A DNA stretch of 64,000 nucleotides from Desarmillaria ectypa (Eukaryota; Basidiomycota; Agaricomycetes; Agaricales; Physalacriaceae). The position numbers were made by a program, and so were the translations under genes. The notes beneath the pieces were generated by a model. It worked only from the letters and a program-made list of their open reading frames with translations. It had not been told where the DNA came from and did no database searches. Each line of letters begins with the position of its first letter. Within the stretch, counting starts at the first letter, position 1. Below, one piece after another: positions 23,608 to 33,944 of the stretch. The stretch spans positions 310,001 to 374,000 of the forward strand of contig JAUDYN010000012.1 of NCBI GenBank assembly GCA_030407005.1, given 5' to 3'.

Positions 23608-24056
23608 GGACTTGACCATATAGCCGTCCTATACTGACCACTTTTTCGTGGTAGGCCGAGTATATGGTGAACCGAATCCAGCGTCTTTTTAAGCGGCGCT
23701 CTCTACGTAGGCTAGTATGTAGGATAGCTCGATATATAACGGGTTATACAAGCTGTAAATGTAAAATAGGTGTATCATCGTTACTTGTATATGTGCAGTT
23801 ACAACACATATGTTAAGGACCTTTCAGTTTTAACCTTGCTTTGGGTGCCCAATTCTGCTGTCCTAGCGGCCTCCTACGCGATATTTTCTACCCACATCGG
23901 ATAAATGTCCATACAAGAGTCTGTATAACATGTACAAAAGTGTATTCTATTGATTGCAATGCATTGTAGCCGAGGTAACAGGCTGCTCGAAATGAATTAC
24001 GATATTGAAAGGCAAATTGAAATTTTGAGGCCAACCCGGGTTTCCGCCAGTATTCG
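23608..24056. other. Convergent 3' spacer
   Basis: About 450 bp between the ends of the OPT gene (+) and the HAUS1-like gene (-). AT-rich, no gene seen. Both 3' ends should be processed here. Confidence 0.5.
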
Positions 24057-24852
24057 TTAAAGAACACTGCTTGTCATCTTTTCCATGAGCCTCTCGCGTA
24101 GTTGAAAAAGCTTCATCTGCTCTGCGCGCGCCTCACGGAGTTGCGTACGAGCGAGGTCCAGGTTCTGCAAATATTAGTCAGTATCATTAAGTGTTTTGAA
24201 GCAGGTTCAAACTTCGTACCGGCGACACGCCTTTGAACGCCTTGATCTTGCTCTGCTTCGTTTTGATCTGCTCTTTGTGCTGCTTGATACGGTCGGATTG
24301 GGCAATAAGGTCAGAGATCGTGATGGATGGCTCTGAGATCGGCAGCTTTGAAAGTTCTTTGCGATATTCCTTTGCTTTGCGAAGGAGTGCATCCCGTCTG
24401 CGGGTGGTGTCCTCCATTGACTCACCGGACTGAATGTCCGATTCAAAATGTTCCGTCCACCTGTAAATTAAATAGTGCAGGGTCGTATCTATTTGAAACA
24501 GAATGGCCTCACTGTCGTATCTGATGATGCTCATGCTTGGCTGTGGCGAGATAAGTGGTGAGCTGCCTCTCGATAAACGCCAAACGAATTAACATTTGTT
24601 TTAAGGAGAGTTGTTCCTCCGAAAGCTGAACGAGGGCGCGCGAATAGCTTGATATTGTAAGTATTTCATATGGGGGGTACATCAAAAAATTTACTTTGCA
24701 AAAGACATATCGTCGAGGCCTAGAATTTCTGCTACCGAGACCAGTGCCTCGAGTTTCTGCTCAAGTTCATCCGGTAGACCTACAAAAAGGAAGGGTGTCA
24801 ATTGCCCCCCTTAGGAGATCAGCACCATGCACTTACGCTGAAAGACCTCCAT
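24057..24852 (-). CDS. HAUS1: HAUS1-like augmin complex subunit (coiled-coil)
   Basis: Small coiled-coil protein with five exons: 24852-24837, 24779-24695, 24647-24513, 24460-24220, 24164-24057 (585 nt, 194 aa, all phases fit). An in-frame stop lies 18 nt before the ATG. The sequence is almost all heptad-like helix (LEQKLEALVSVAEILGL, LSEEQLSLKQMLIRLAFIER, RRRDALLRKAKEYRKELSKL). The C-terminal third resembles the end of animal HAUS1 as I remember it: KAKEYRKEL, DLIAQSDRIKQHKEQI, a SPNLDLARTQLREA segment, and a charged helix ending LRERLMEKM. Augmin recruits gamma-tubulin to spindle microtubules for branching nucleation. The divergent APC11 neighbour agrees with a mitotic role. At 194 aa it is shorter than the animal protein, mostly at the N-terminus. 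Another short coiled-coil protein remains possible. Confidence 0.55.
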
Positions 24853-25073
24853 GTCCACGAACACGATTTACTTCCGCCGTTGTGAGAAGGAACACAGTGT
24901 AGAGACCGAAAAACGCCGACGGCAAGGTCACTCGACAAACGCGAAGAGTAACAATCACCAAGAACGCGACACGTACATATGTACAAACAAATGGATCTCG
25001 TAAGCTTTGTTGATTTTCAATGTCCCGGTAACATTCGAATGCCTTCCATTCTTGTTCTCGAACCACCATCACG
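24853..25073. promoter_or_regulatory. Divergent intergenic promoter, HAUS1-like / APC11
   Basis: 221 bp separate the two start codons, so both transcription units must start within or very near this stretch. No TATA box stands out. A shared, possibly cell-cycle-regulated promoter is inferred from the products only. Confidence 0.5.
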
Positions 25074-25479
25074 ATGAAAGTCAACGTCAAATCCTGGCAT
25101 GCCGTTGCCCAATGGCAATGGGACACCGGCAACGACCAAGACGACGACCCCGAGGGCGAAGTATGTGGGATATGTAGGGTGCCCTACGAAGGCTGTTGCC
25201 CAGCTTGCAAGGTACCGGGAGATGATTGTCCTCTGAGTACGTTCCTTTACCTCTTCTCTTTCTTTACTGAGGATTTTCTCTCTCCAGTATGGGGCGAATG
25301 CAGCCATGTTTTCCACATGCACTGCCTCCTGAAGTGGATTTCAACGTCTTCGTCGAAGCAGCAGTGCCCTATGGACCGACGGACGTGGGGTATGTTGCCC
25401 TTTATTTCTCTCGCGTCGCTTTTGCTCATGCTGTGCTACAGTAACCGCTGAACGTAAAGTCGGCGGCTCGAAAACATGA
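25074..25479 (+). CDS. APC11: Anaphase-promoting complex subunit 11 (RING-H2)
   Basis: Catalytic RING subunit of the APC/C ubiquitin ligase, which with its cullin-like partner APC2 recruits the E2 for mitotic substrate ubiquitination. Exons 25074-25236, 25288-25389 and 25442-25479 give 303 nt (100 aa), the usual APC11 size. Diagnostic features: N-terminal MKVNVKSWHAVAQWQWD, CGICRVPYEGCCPACKVPGD, CPLIWGECSHVFHMHCLLKW and QCPMDRRTW. These supply the complete Cys/His zinc ligands of a RING-H2 with the extra APC11 zinc site. The last exon adds VTAERKVGGSKT. Intact; start unambiguous. Confidence 0.96.
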
Positions 25480-27882
25480 AGACCGGCCACAAGCCTTCGC
25501 ATTCACACACGCCCCACTGTTGTATCCATATACACTGTATTCTATCGACGTTTTATAGCCCTCGCTTTATCTCCCCAGCCATTTCTACCTACGCCTTTCG
25601 CGTTTGTACTTAGATACCCCCGCGGATTTTCAAGGGTTTACAAAATCATTCCGTCTCGGAATTCTTGGTTACCTTTGTAGTTTATTGGCCTACTATTATA
25701 CGGTAATGATACAATGTAATTCTATTCTCATTACTCTTCGTCGCCAGACGGGTGCAAAACGAAACGAGACGCTATGATCAGGGTCGCTTCTATTTCAATT
25801 GCTTCGTTGATTTGTTTTCTAACTCTGGCAGGCATATGGACACCATGATTACGTCGCTTGTCACGTACCCGAGCACAAGTTAGAGCAGAGACTAGTACGC
25901 GCCGCTGTCGTCGTCTTCATGGATATGTACTGATCCATTCTTCCAGAATATGTCCTACAAGATCTCCGGGGCCATTGTCTGAAGGCGTGAGCTTATGAGG
26001 GTCCTCTGCATGAGCGCGCAGTGTATGGGTCCGTGAGCTACGTCATATATTAGACTCTGACACGATCCACAGATTTCCTTTCAGAGCTGTGGCTGCGACA
26101 CGAGATTGTATATCGTACCACAAGCAGCGTATGAGGACGAGGTCTCGCGGTTTCGCGGCAAAAATTATGTTCACGCCAGTGAGATGAGATTGCCTCAGTT
26201 TCATCCCATGCTCAAATTTCGCTCCCATGTAATGACCACCTTTCTGACAGGAAAATAGGATTGTGATCACCGGTCTTTGACCACGATTTGGCATACCTTC
26301 CAGTCATCCATATCGCCGTACTGCACAATACAGTTTCTGAGGACGTTTGAAACACGTCTCTTCAATGCCTCGACATGGTTGGGCACTCAAGTGCCAAACC
26401 AGGTGCATCTTGTTCTCCGCCTATTGGATGGGGGATGGCAATGCACCAAGGCATGGCTATTAAGCTGGCCAGTTCCGAGGTGTTCATACTGTTCATATTA
26501 ATAGGTGCCTAAGCCACCGCCTCCAGCAGCTACCATCTTCCGTAAATCACACCATACTTCTGCCACTCACAATTATCTCCCTTCTCTATCAGATGAGATT
26601 TTAGTGGGCCCTTCGATAGTCCGGTTAACTTCACAGTATTTCTCAAGAAAATTAGGCAATGGATGTTCAAGTTTATGGGACTCGCCTTGAACCTTTACTT
26701 CCAACCCATTTAACCTATTGCTATCCGATGACCCTGATTCCTGCAGTGCTGCCTAGTTGCTTACCCAGCCACTGACCCCGACCTCCTCCACTCACAGTCG
26801 GAGTTTTAGCAGCCCACGCGAAAGAATTCATCCTGCCATTTCTGTCAACGACTCACAGCTGTTCATACGCAAGAAAAGGCCCGATACTAATGAGCCAATG
26901 GTGATGAGGCCATTTCGGAGGCAAGTCCACCTTATGTCGGAACTTCCGAAATAGTCGTGCACCTCAGAGCGCGTCGACAGTTGAGTCAATGTCGCGTGAT
27001 CCATTATTTTACACACGGTCACGCGAAAAGAAGCGTCCAGAATTGTGGTCCATTCATTGTCTGGACAGACTTCACCTTGTCGCCGCAGGTAAGAAACTGA
27101 GTGACCAAGGATGATTCGGAATAAAGCCGGTCCCGAGGACAGGTACTGGAGCAAGAGATTGTGGCACAGATTTTACGGCAAGCTTGTAGCTAGACAAAAG
27201 GGATAACCAGATAACTAATAGGTACAGAAATGTTGAATCTGTAAAGTGTAACGGAAGAAGCCAGTTGCGCCGGTCAGAGGGACATGCCTTTTAAGTCACA
27301 TGCCCCTGTCAATGGAGTCAGCTGAGTCGAGGCTGGACTCAGACCCTTCTTCTTCCATTACCACCACCACCACCAGCTTGCTGACGACTCTTAGATTCTT
27401 ACGACTAGATTTCCTACTTCCTATATTTTGTCAAGAAATAGAGCCGACAAGCATCCATCCATACAACGAAAAGGCGGAACTGAACGGGATACCCCATATT
27501 TTGCGGCTGCGTGCGTGTTTCACGACATTTTCCTGGCTTTTTTCCGGACTAAAGGCATTGTTCCTGCATCAGCGAAAGAAAAAGAATTGAATATCTCTAG
27601 AGTACTGGATACTGCGTCGTTGTTGCCGCCGAGGACCGATCTGACTACTTCCACGTTTCGTGCATTGGTATGTTTGTGGCCTTTTACATCATCTCATGCG
27701 CTGAAAGGGCGCTTTTTCTCAGGCTCCAGTCACAGGATCGGCTATTCGAGAGAATACTTAGGTAGATCAGTGGTACTGGTTCGAGTTTTTCGTGCGTGGC
27801 ATCATCTTTTTTTTTCTGCTCTCCTATTGAAAACGGATTCAAATAGAAACTGGCGTACGATCAACGTAAACAGGGCACCTAC
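25480..27882. other. Long intergenic region, no gene recognised
   Basis: About 2.4 kb. Short frames on both strands (for example a minus-strand one at 26828-27154) show no family motif. A (CCA)n tract lies near 27360. The region just before 27883 is open upstream and could be 5' UTR or an extra exon of the PSP1 gene. Confidence 0.5.
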
Positions 27883-29940
27883 ATGGGACCGATGACGAGG
27901 GAGGAAGAGGACAGGACCAATCGTTTCTTGGGTGCCAACGGCTCCGATGCTGGTTCTGGGTCTGTGCGTGAACGTGCAGCAAGCCAGCCGCCGCGTACAT
28001 CCGGACAACAACATTTCTTCTCGTCGCCGTCGCAGCAACCGTTTGTTCCGTCGAGCATTAACATCGCCAATTCTCCTTGGTCCAACCAGCGACTATTGAG
28101 TCCGACCCGTCAGATGGCTACCCGGAGTTCGTCCTTCTCCAATACAAATCCTCAGCAGAGCCAGTTCGGGACTACGATGAGAGAGAGAAGTTTTCCTTCG
28201 ACTTTCGAGGACGATGAGTCGGAACTCGAGAATTTTGACGAGCGGTACATCCCGACTTCGCTTTCGAGGGGGAGGACCTACGCGCAAGACATCTCTCGCA
28301 GTCGCTCCCAGTCACTTGCGGCAGGAAGACCTACTCCGATAGGCAGCCCGTATGTTGCCACTCCCAGCATGGCAAGCTGGAACGAGTCAATGTTATCCAA
28401 CCCGGTCAACATACCCGGTCGATACGGCGATATGAAACCACCAGGCTCTAGCCGGTATGGTTCAATGGGTAGATCCCCTATCGACGTTAACGCTTCTTCT
28501 CCTTCTCGGTTTGTTAGATATGACATCTCAAATATGAGCCCGTTCGTCCGTGACGTGGGTCAGATTTTGTTGGATGACGGATCTGCATTCAGAGAGTTAT
28601 GGTCCGGAATGAATCCTCCGAGAGACGAGAATGGTGGCGGTGGCAGTGGAACAACCAGTCGAAGGCATAGCGTTAGTGTCGTACAGCCAAGGCGAGGGGC
28701 AATTGTTGGTTTTAACGCACCAGGCGTGGAAGATACCGACGACCATGCACCCTTCTCTACGGCCAACAATTATGGCCACGGCGGACTCATGCTGTCGGAT
28801 GAAGATCTCGCAGGCGACCTTGGATTGCTTAATCTTAACGATAATCAGTCCCCATCCCAGCCGACCAGCCAGCCATCTTCTCTTCCCATCTACGCACCTC
28901 TATCTCGCAGTCCTCCTTCCAATGAATTTGCGTATCCACCGATCAATTTAAGCAAGCGATCACCTAGTGATGCAAGCGAAGAGCAATTGGAATCACGTTA
29001 CCGGCAGCAGCAACAGCAGACGCCTCAGCAGCAGCAATCTTCGCGAGAGCCCCACACGGCTCGATTCATTCCAGGGCAAGGGATCCAATATTATCCTCAG
29101 ACGACTAATTTCTCCTCTCCCACGCGTGCACGGGCCCCTTCCTATTCTAACACCGCCACCTCGCCAACCTCGGCTCGAGGGCAACCTCCGCAAAGTCAAC
29201 CTATTCACCACAGACTTCCTTCTTCAGAGCATGAGCTTGGGAAGGGTCTACCTCTCCACTCTGTGCCGTCCTCGTGGCCGTTATACATTGTGGAGTTCAA
29301 GGCAGGTCGAACGGATCTTTTCTACCTCACAGATCTGTCGCAAGAGATTCACGTGGGTGATTTGGTGATGGTTGAGGCCGACCGGGGAAAGGATTTGGGC
29401 AAGGTGGTTAACGACAGTATCACAGTGGAGGAAGTAGAGGCATTCCAGAGAGATAGACAGGGCTGGGGCGAAGAGGATGGCCCTGTGAGTCCTGGAGGGA
29501 GCGGCAGTGGTGGTGGTGGCGGTCCATCTAAGAAGGAGATCAACCCAAAGATGATATATGGGAAGGCGTCCACACATGATGCTCAGTACGTTTGGCTCCC
29601 CTTTTCTACGAATGACACCTGACAAACATCCTAGATTGTTGATATCCAAGATGCAAGACGAGGCCAAGGCTCTGCAGTTGTGCCAGAGCAAGGTGCGCGC
29701 CAAGAAGCTGCCGATGGAGGTAGTCGACGCCGAGTATCAGTGGGACCGACGCAAATTGACGTTCTACTTTATTGCGGAAAAGAGGATCGATTTCAGGGAA
29801 CTCGTCAGGGAGCTGTTCCGGTAAGCGAGGACCGTCATTTTTGTTGATTATTCCGCTTACGACCTTGTTTCAGGTTGTACAAAACGAGGATATGGATGGC
29901 CTCCCTCCAAGGCGGTGCCGGAGGCAGCTACGAACAATAG
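27883..29940 (+). CDS. PSP1 C-terminal domain protein
   Basis: Exons 27883-29585, 29635-29820 and 29874-29940 (1956 nt, 651 aa). The first ~460 residues are low-complexity: Ser/Pro/Arg/Asn-rich, with RSRSQS, Gln runs (QQQQQTPQQQQ) and a Gly-rich linker (GGSGSGGGGG). The conserved PSP1 domain starts around residue 465 (SWPLYIVEFKAGRTDLFYL) and continues VGDLVMVEADRGKDLGKVV, then ISKMQDEAKALQLCQSKVRA, MEVVDAEYQWDRRKLTFYF and DFRELVRELFRLYKTRIWMA. Budding-yeast PSP1 is a suppressor of DNA polymerase alpha mutations, and bacterial relatives share the domain; the molecular role is not settled. The ATG at 27883 gives a full-length protein, but an upstream exon cannot be excluded. Cytoplasmic location is inferred from the lack of a signal peptide. 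Confidence 0.85.
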
Positions 29941-30563
29941 TCATGCCCAGCTGTAAGAAGTATTACCACCATCACCACCAAAGTTTCTCGCCCTCAAAAG
30001 CCTTTCCTCCTTCCCTTTTCTTTCTTAATATTCTTGATATATATTTCTTCCGCATATCTGGATAGACCATGCATGCATTCTATTCTATTCTTTCTTGTTC
30101 TTGTTTTGTACTTGTATATGTAATGTTCCCCTTCCTTCCCTCCGACTCTCCTCTTTGCTAACATGGACGTCGTTATTGCCTGCTTTGAGACTCACGTGTA
30201 CAGTAGTCCTTCAAGTTCCCGCGTCTTGATTTTCTCACCTTTTTACCTTTGTTTTTGACTGGAGGGGATTCGTTGCGATGACGAGTAAAGTAGGATAAAA
30301 CTACCTTGTATTACTAGCCGTGGGGGCCAATAAAGCGCGAATTAAACCCACAGGACACCGTTCCTTATGCTCCTTATTGAAATATTTGTTCTGCTGTGAT
30401 TGTGTATATAACCAATCGCCGCTCGACGTGGTGATATCACAGTCGGGACCGCCATGAACCATTTCGAACTCGATGGTTTCTGGAAAAGTAACAAGAATAT
30501 TATTACATGATCTTGCAGGATCTTTCCGATTCCACAAGAGTGATAAAATGCTGCGACATACTA
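29941..30563. other. Convergent 3' spacer
   Basis: About 620 bp between the PSP1 gene (+) and the SYNW-family copy 2 (-). T-rich tracts near 30005-30115, no gene seen. Confidence 0.5.
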
Positions 30564-31903
30564 TCATCCGGATGTTACAAACCTCCTCAGGTAATTCTCC
30601 GGCAAGCAACTGGCAGTTGATACCCTCTCAAAAACTAGCAACTCCTTATCCCTTCCAATTAAGCTCAACCGTCCTTCCGTCCCAGATCTGACGACCAAAT
30701 CCTGAATATCACTCAAAGCTCTCCCCAATGCTCCCAACCTTTGTTGAATGTCGCCTTCAAGAAATTCCAAGCTTTCTATTGTCCTTCGCTGCACATCTGT
30801 AAAGCGACCATTGTTGTGCTAACCAATGATGAGCTCTGGAGTCTGGGAGAAGTATAGTTGCTGATATTTGTCTTTCAACCGGATCGAGTTCCCGACCTTC
30901 CTTGTCGTCAGCTCAATGACGGATTCATTGGCTACAGGCTTTCCGGTGGGGACGACGGTCAGCGTAGTTCTTGGATCGACGGTGTGCGTCGATGTGGCGG
31001 ATTCGGACGGGTCCATCGATGCGAGCTGGGCAGATAGAAAGTCCGTAGACGTCGAAGGAATTCCATGAGGGACGTGGCATGCGTCGACCTCGAAACGAAC
31101 CACCATCGTGAGACCACAGAGGTCCTACGACGAACGATCAGATAACGAAAGGGTGTTCGGTATACATGTGCTCACATAAGTGACGATCCTGTGGTGTCCC
31201 GCTGAGCTCCTTTCGCACCCAGGAGCAGCGCGCGTCACTGCATCTTCAAAGTTATATCCATACCCGCCAAACACTTTCAGCCTCGATTGTGGCTCCCACC
31301 GATTGCACAACACCGTCTTCGACCCCGCAAGCTGCAAGTCGATCCTGAAACTCTGTTTTTTCCCACTCACCCACTCCAAGAGCTTGCGCAACCCATTGCG
31401 GTCGGTGATGAAATCGACGGAGGGCCAGTCAATCGAGATTGCAGAGGCATCAGATCTAGCTACTATTTTGTCAACGGCGACGAGGATGGGCAGTAGTGGG
31501 GTACTGGGAAGGCGATAACCGTTTTGGTCGCAGAAATGTTTCCCTGAATCAGGACAAATGGTGAACGGGGTCGATTTGTTTCGCCAAATTCGGGGCGAGC
31601 CTGGGCAGGCGAGTGATTAGGGGATACTCAGTGGGGTTGATGGCGGAACTTCTACTCACCAGGCACCAAGATTGTAGGGGAAGGACTGTCCACCCAGTTA
31701 TATGACCCGATGTACTTGGGATCTTTGATGGCGACATTTTTTCCGTCTACAGAAGGCACTGTTAGAGAAGCGATGGGATCTGCGTTTAGGCCATTAGTAA
31801 TTTCTCGTTTCTTCTTGTGATTTCTATTGGTCACGGTGGAACCACCGCCGCTACCGCGACCATGGGTGCGAGATGAGGACGAGCGTGTGGGGGGGTTATT
31901 CAT
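30564..31903 (-). pseudogene. SYNW family copy 2, with one in-frame stop
   Basis: Close paralogue of 15275-16604 with both introns at identical positions. Exons are 31903-31660, 31600-31176 (425 nt in both copies) and 31124 onward. It shares YIGSYNWVDSPSPTILVPG, SPRIWRNKSTPFTI, DRNGLRKLLEWV, FRIDLQLAGSKTVLCNRWE and HHRIVTYDLCGLTMVVRFEV. After SQTPELIIG a TAG at 30821-30819 stands where copies 1 and 3 have Thr or Ser. Beyond it the frame stays open for 84 more codons with clear homology (FTDVQRRTIESLEFLEGDI to the end at 30564). The encoded protein would be 324 aa instead of 409, without the C-terminal helical part. It could be a very recent pseudogene, a truncated functional protein, a read-through gene or a sequencing error. 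Confidence 0.75.
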
Positions 31904-33029
31904 AGAGTTTAGATCATCGACGGATCGTTTATATCCATCTGATGAAGCGAATGCAACCCGTGAGAGTCCGTCGGCGCATCGAACACATCCTAAGCGCCCA
32001 TCATTCCTCGTACCGAATATGCAGACGGATGTTCACAATCGCACGTCCCTTCGACATTTTTGCTGCTCACAAATGAGACGAATCATGGTGCATATAGGGA
32101 ATAAACATTGCCTTTTGTTATATAGATCTGAAGCAATCTATAGCGGTGAGTATTGCAGGTACCTGTGTACAAATAGCTCGCTCCTCACACTATGGTTGCC
32201 ATGAAAGAGAATATCTCACGCGACTGGCCTTCCTTGAGAAACATGGAGCGGCCTCAGGACTCGAAATGTTGCCGCAAGGATCTGAGCCCAAAGTGTCCAA
32301 CAAACTCGTACTTAGTAAGACGGAACTGAGCTAGTTTTGGTCGTGAATCTATCTGTAGAACAGGACAATCAGCATGGAGCAGAAGCAATCTCAAGTGGCG
32401 GAAGTGCTTGCCTCGGAATGGTCAAAGAATGATGGATATGATGCCATTTATTTGCTTCGTACTACGCATATTTATGCTGTTGTATCAAGGGTTACGAGCG
32501 AGTCGCCTCTCCAAACTGCTCGCGTGCAACGCGTGATTAAGATTTTACATCTGTAGTGAATGAATAAATCATCGTCGCTGTCCTCGTATCTCCCTCTGGG
32601 CTTTCCAGTTATGCTAAATGTAGAGGTAAAGGGAGGGGGCTTGTTCGTGATGGTGGCTAAGAACAAGAATGCGTGGGAAATAATCCATCGCCCTTTTTGT
32701 GCACATACCACATACTGCCAACTGACCAACATAAGCGAACTGTATCCTGCTAACCGTGCTGTCGACCTTGCTGTCGAAGACCTAATATGACCCAGAGTCT
32801 TTGCCATATCAGTATAGGGTATTTGAAGGTGCGCGTTAACCGCGCCCGCGCCCATGACATGAACTGAGACTGCGTACACTGTCTAGGTCGACAAGAAACC
32901 TTGTGATGAGCGGAAAGCTATTATATATCATCATCATTACACGTCACAGTACCACTTGGGCACAAAATGTGGCACTACAACATCGGGCCCCCACTCGCTA
33001 AACCACTCACACATTCCTCAAGCCCAACT
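31904..33029. other. Intergenic region upstream of SYNW copy 2 (on -) and outside the HET repeat
   Basis: About 1.1 kb with short motif-free frames. It holds the conserved promoter 14-mer at 31987-32000. Nothing else supported. Confidence 0.5.
31987..32000 (-). promoter_or_regulatory. Conserved upstream motif of SYNW-family gene, copy 2
   Basis: Read on the minus strand this is TGGGCGCTTAGGAT, identical to the 14-mer upstream of copy 1 and at similar distance from the ATG. It shows that the duplication included promoter DNA. Confidence 0.4.
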
Positions 33030-33430
33030 TACGCACTTGGAACAAGCCCGCAGTAGAACTGCTCTTTTGAAAATGAGATGACTCACTGAAATCTCAGCAG
33101 ACATTACCTACCTCTGCAACGGTTTCCCTACCAGAGAAGTCCGTTGAGATGTCTTCGGCTCCATCTGTCATGCAACAGCGCCGTGCTACGTGACATGAGG
33201 AACGATAAGTCAGTCCTTTCGTTTCACCATTGATAATGTCGTAATTTCATCACCACAGCTTTTGCGCCATCATACAACACTCCGGTACCTTTACCTATCG
33301 GGAACCGATTTCTCGTACGAGTACAAAAGACTTTTCTGGATACACCTCGACTGGTCGAGATTTCTCTCAGAAAACTTCGGGTTATGCTGCGATTGAGCAA
33401 TGACTTGTCTCGATGTACATTCAGATCTCA

Positions 33431-33682
33431 CAGCAGAGGTCAGTGCATTTTAGCTCGTAAAAAATGAAAACTCAAAAGGTTTCGTTTTAGCAAAGCCTTT
33501 CTCGGTACTGAAAAGGCTTTCAGTAAAACTTGGTAAAAAAAAACTTTCCCCCCTATGGAACAATAGAATTACCGTACCTTTTCGTTTTACGGCGCTTAAA
33601 ACAAGGGCATAAAAACCGAGGCTGAAAAGGAAACCTTTTAAGGTCTCATTTTGGGCCATCGAAAACGCACCAGCCTCTGCAG
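33431..33682. mobile_element. Foldback/MITE-like insertion
   Basis: About 250 bp with imperfect terminal inverted repeats of roughly 60 bp. The left end reads GCAGAGGTCAGTGCATTTTA and then AAAATGAAAACTCAAAAGG. The reverse complement of the right end reads GCAGAGGCTGGTGCGTTTTC and then AAAATGAGACCTTAAAAGG. It lies inside the left arm of the HET duplication. The corresponding right-arm sequence (about 38655-38690) lacks it, which gives an empty-site comparison. No open frame for a transposase. I could not identify a clean target-site duplication, so the class is unassigned. Confidence 0.55.
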
Positions 33683-33944
33683 TGATATATAGATCAGGCA
33701 ACATACTGCGGCAACACCGGATGATATACAAGCCTTGTCTATTCCTGGCAGCGAGTACGCGTCCATTACGAACATCAAAGGCCAGGATTTATCGTTCCGC
33801 TCCTTGGCGCTCCTTCTTGTGTACCCAATTCGTCCTTGAAGTTTGACTGACCACAAAGCATAGTGCGCAACGTTCCTCGATGCTCATTAAACGTCATAAT
33901 TGTTACTAGGAAAAATCAAATTGATCATATACTGGTCGGCAGCA

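Noticed and set aside
26828..27154. 108-codon minus-strand frame
   Set aside because: No domain, no splice partners and no homologue in the window.
27428..27895. 155-codon frame just upstream of the PSP1 gene as a first exon
   Set aside because: No motif and no clear donor joining it in phase to 27883; more likely 5' UTR with chance openness.
30792..30818. A 27-nt 'intron' that would remove the TAG in SYNW copy 2
   Set aside because: GTTAGC...TTTACAG has the right ends and restores frame, but 27 nt is far below the 45-60 nt seen for almost every intron here, and copies 1 and 3 encode the equivalent residues.
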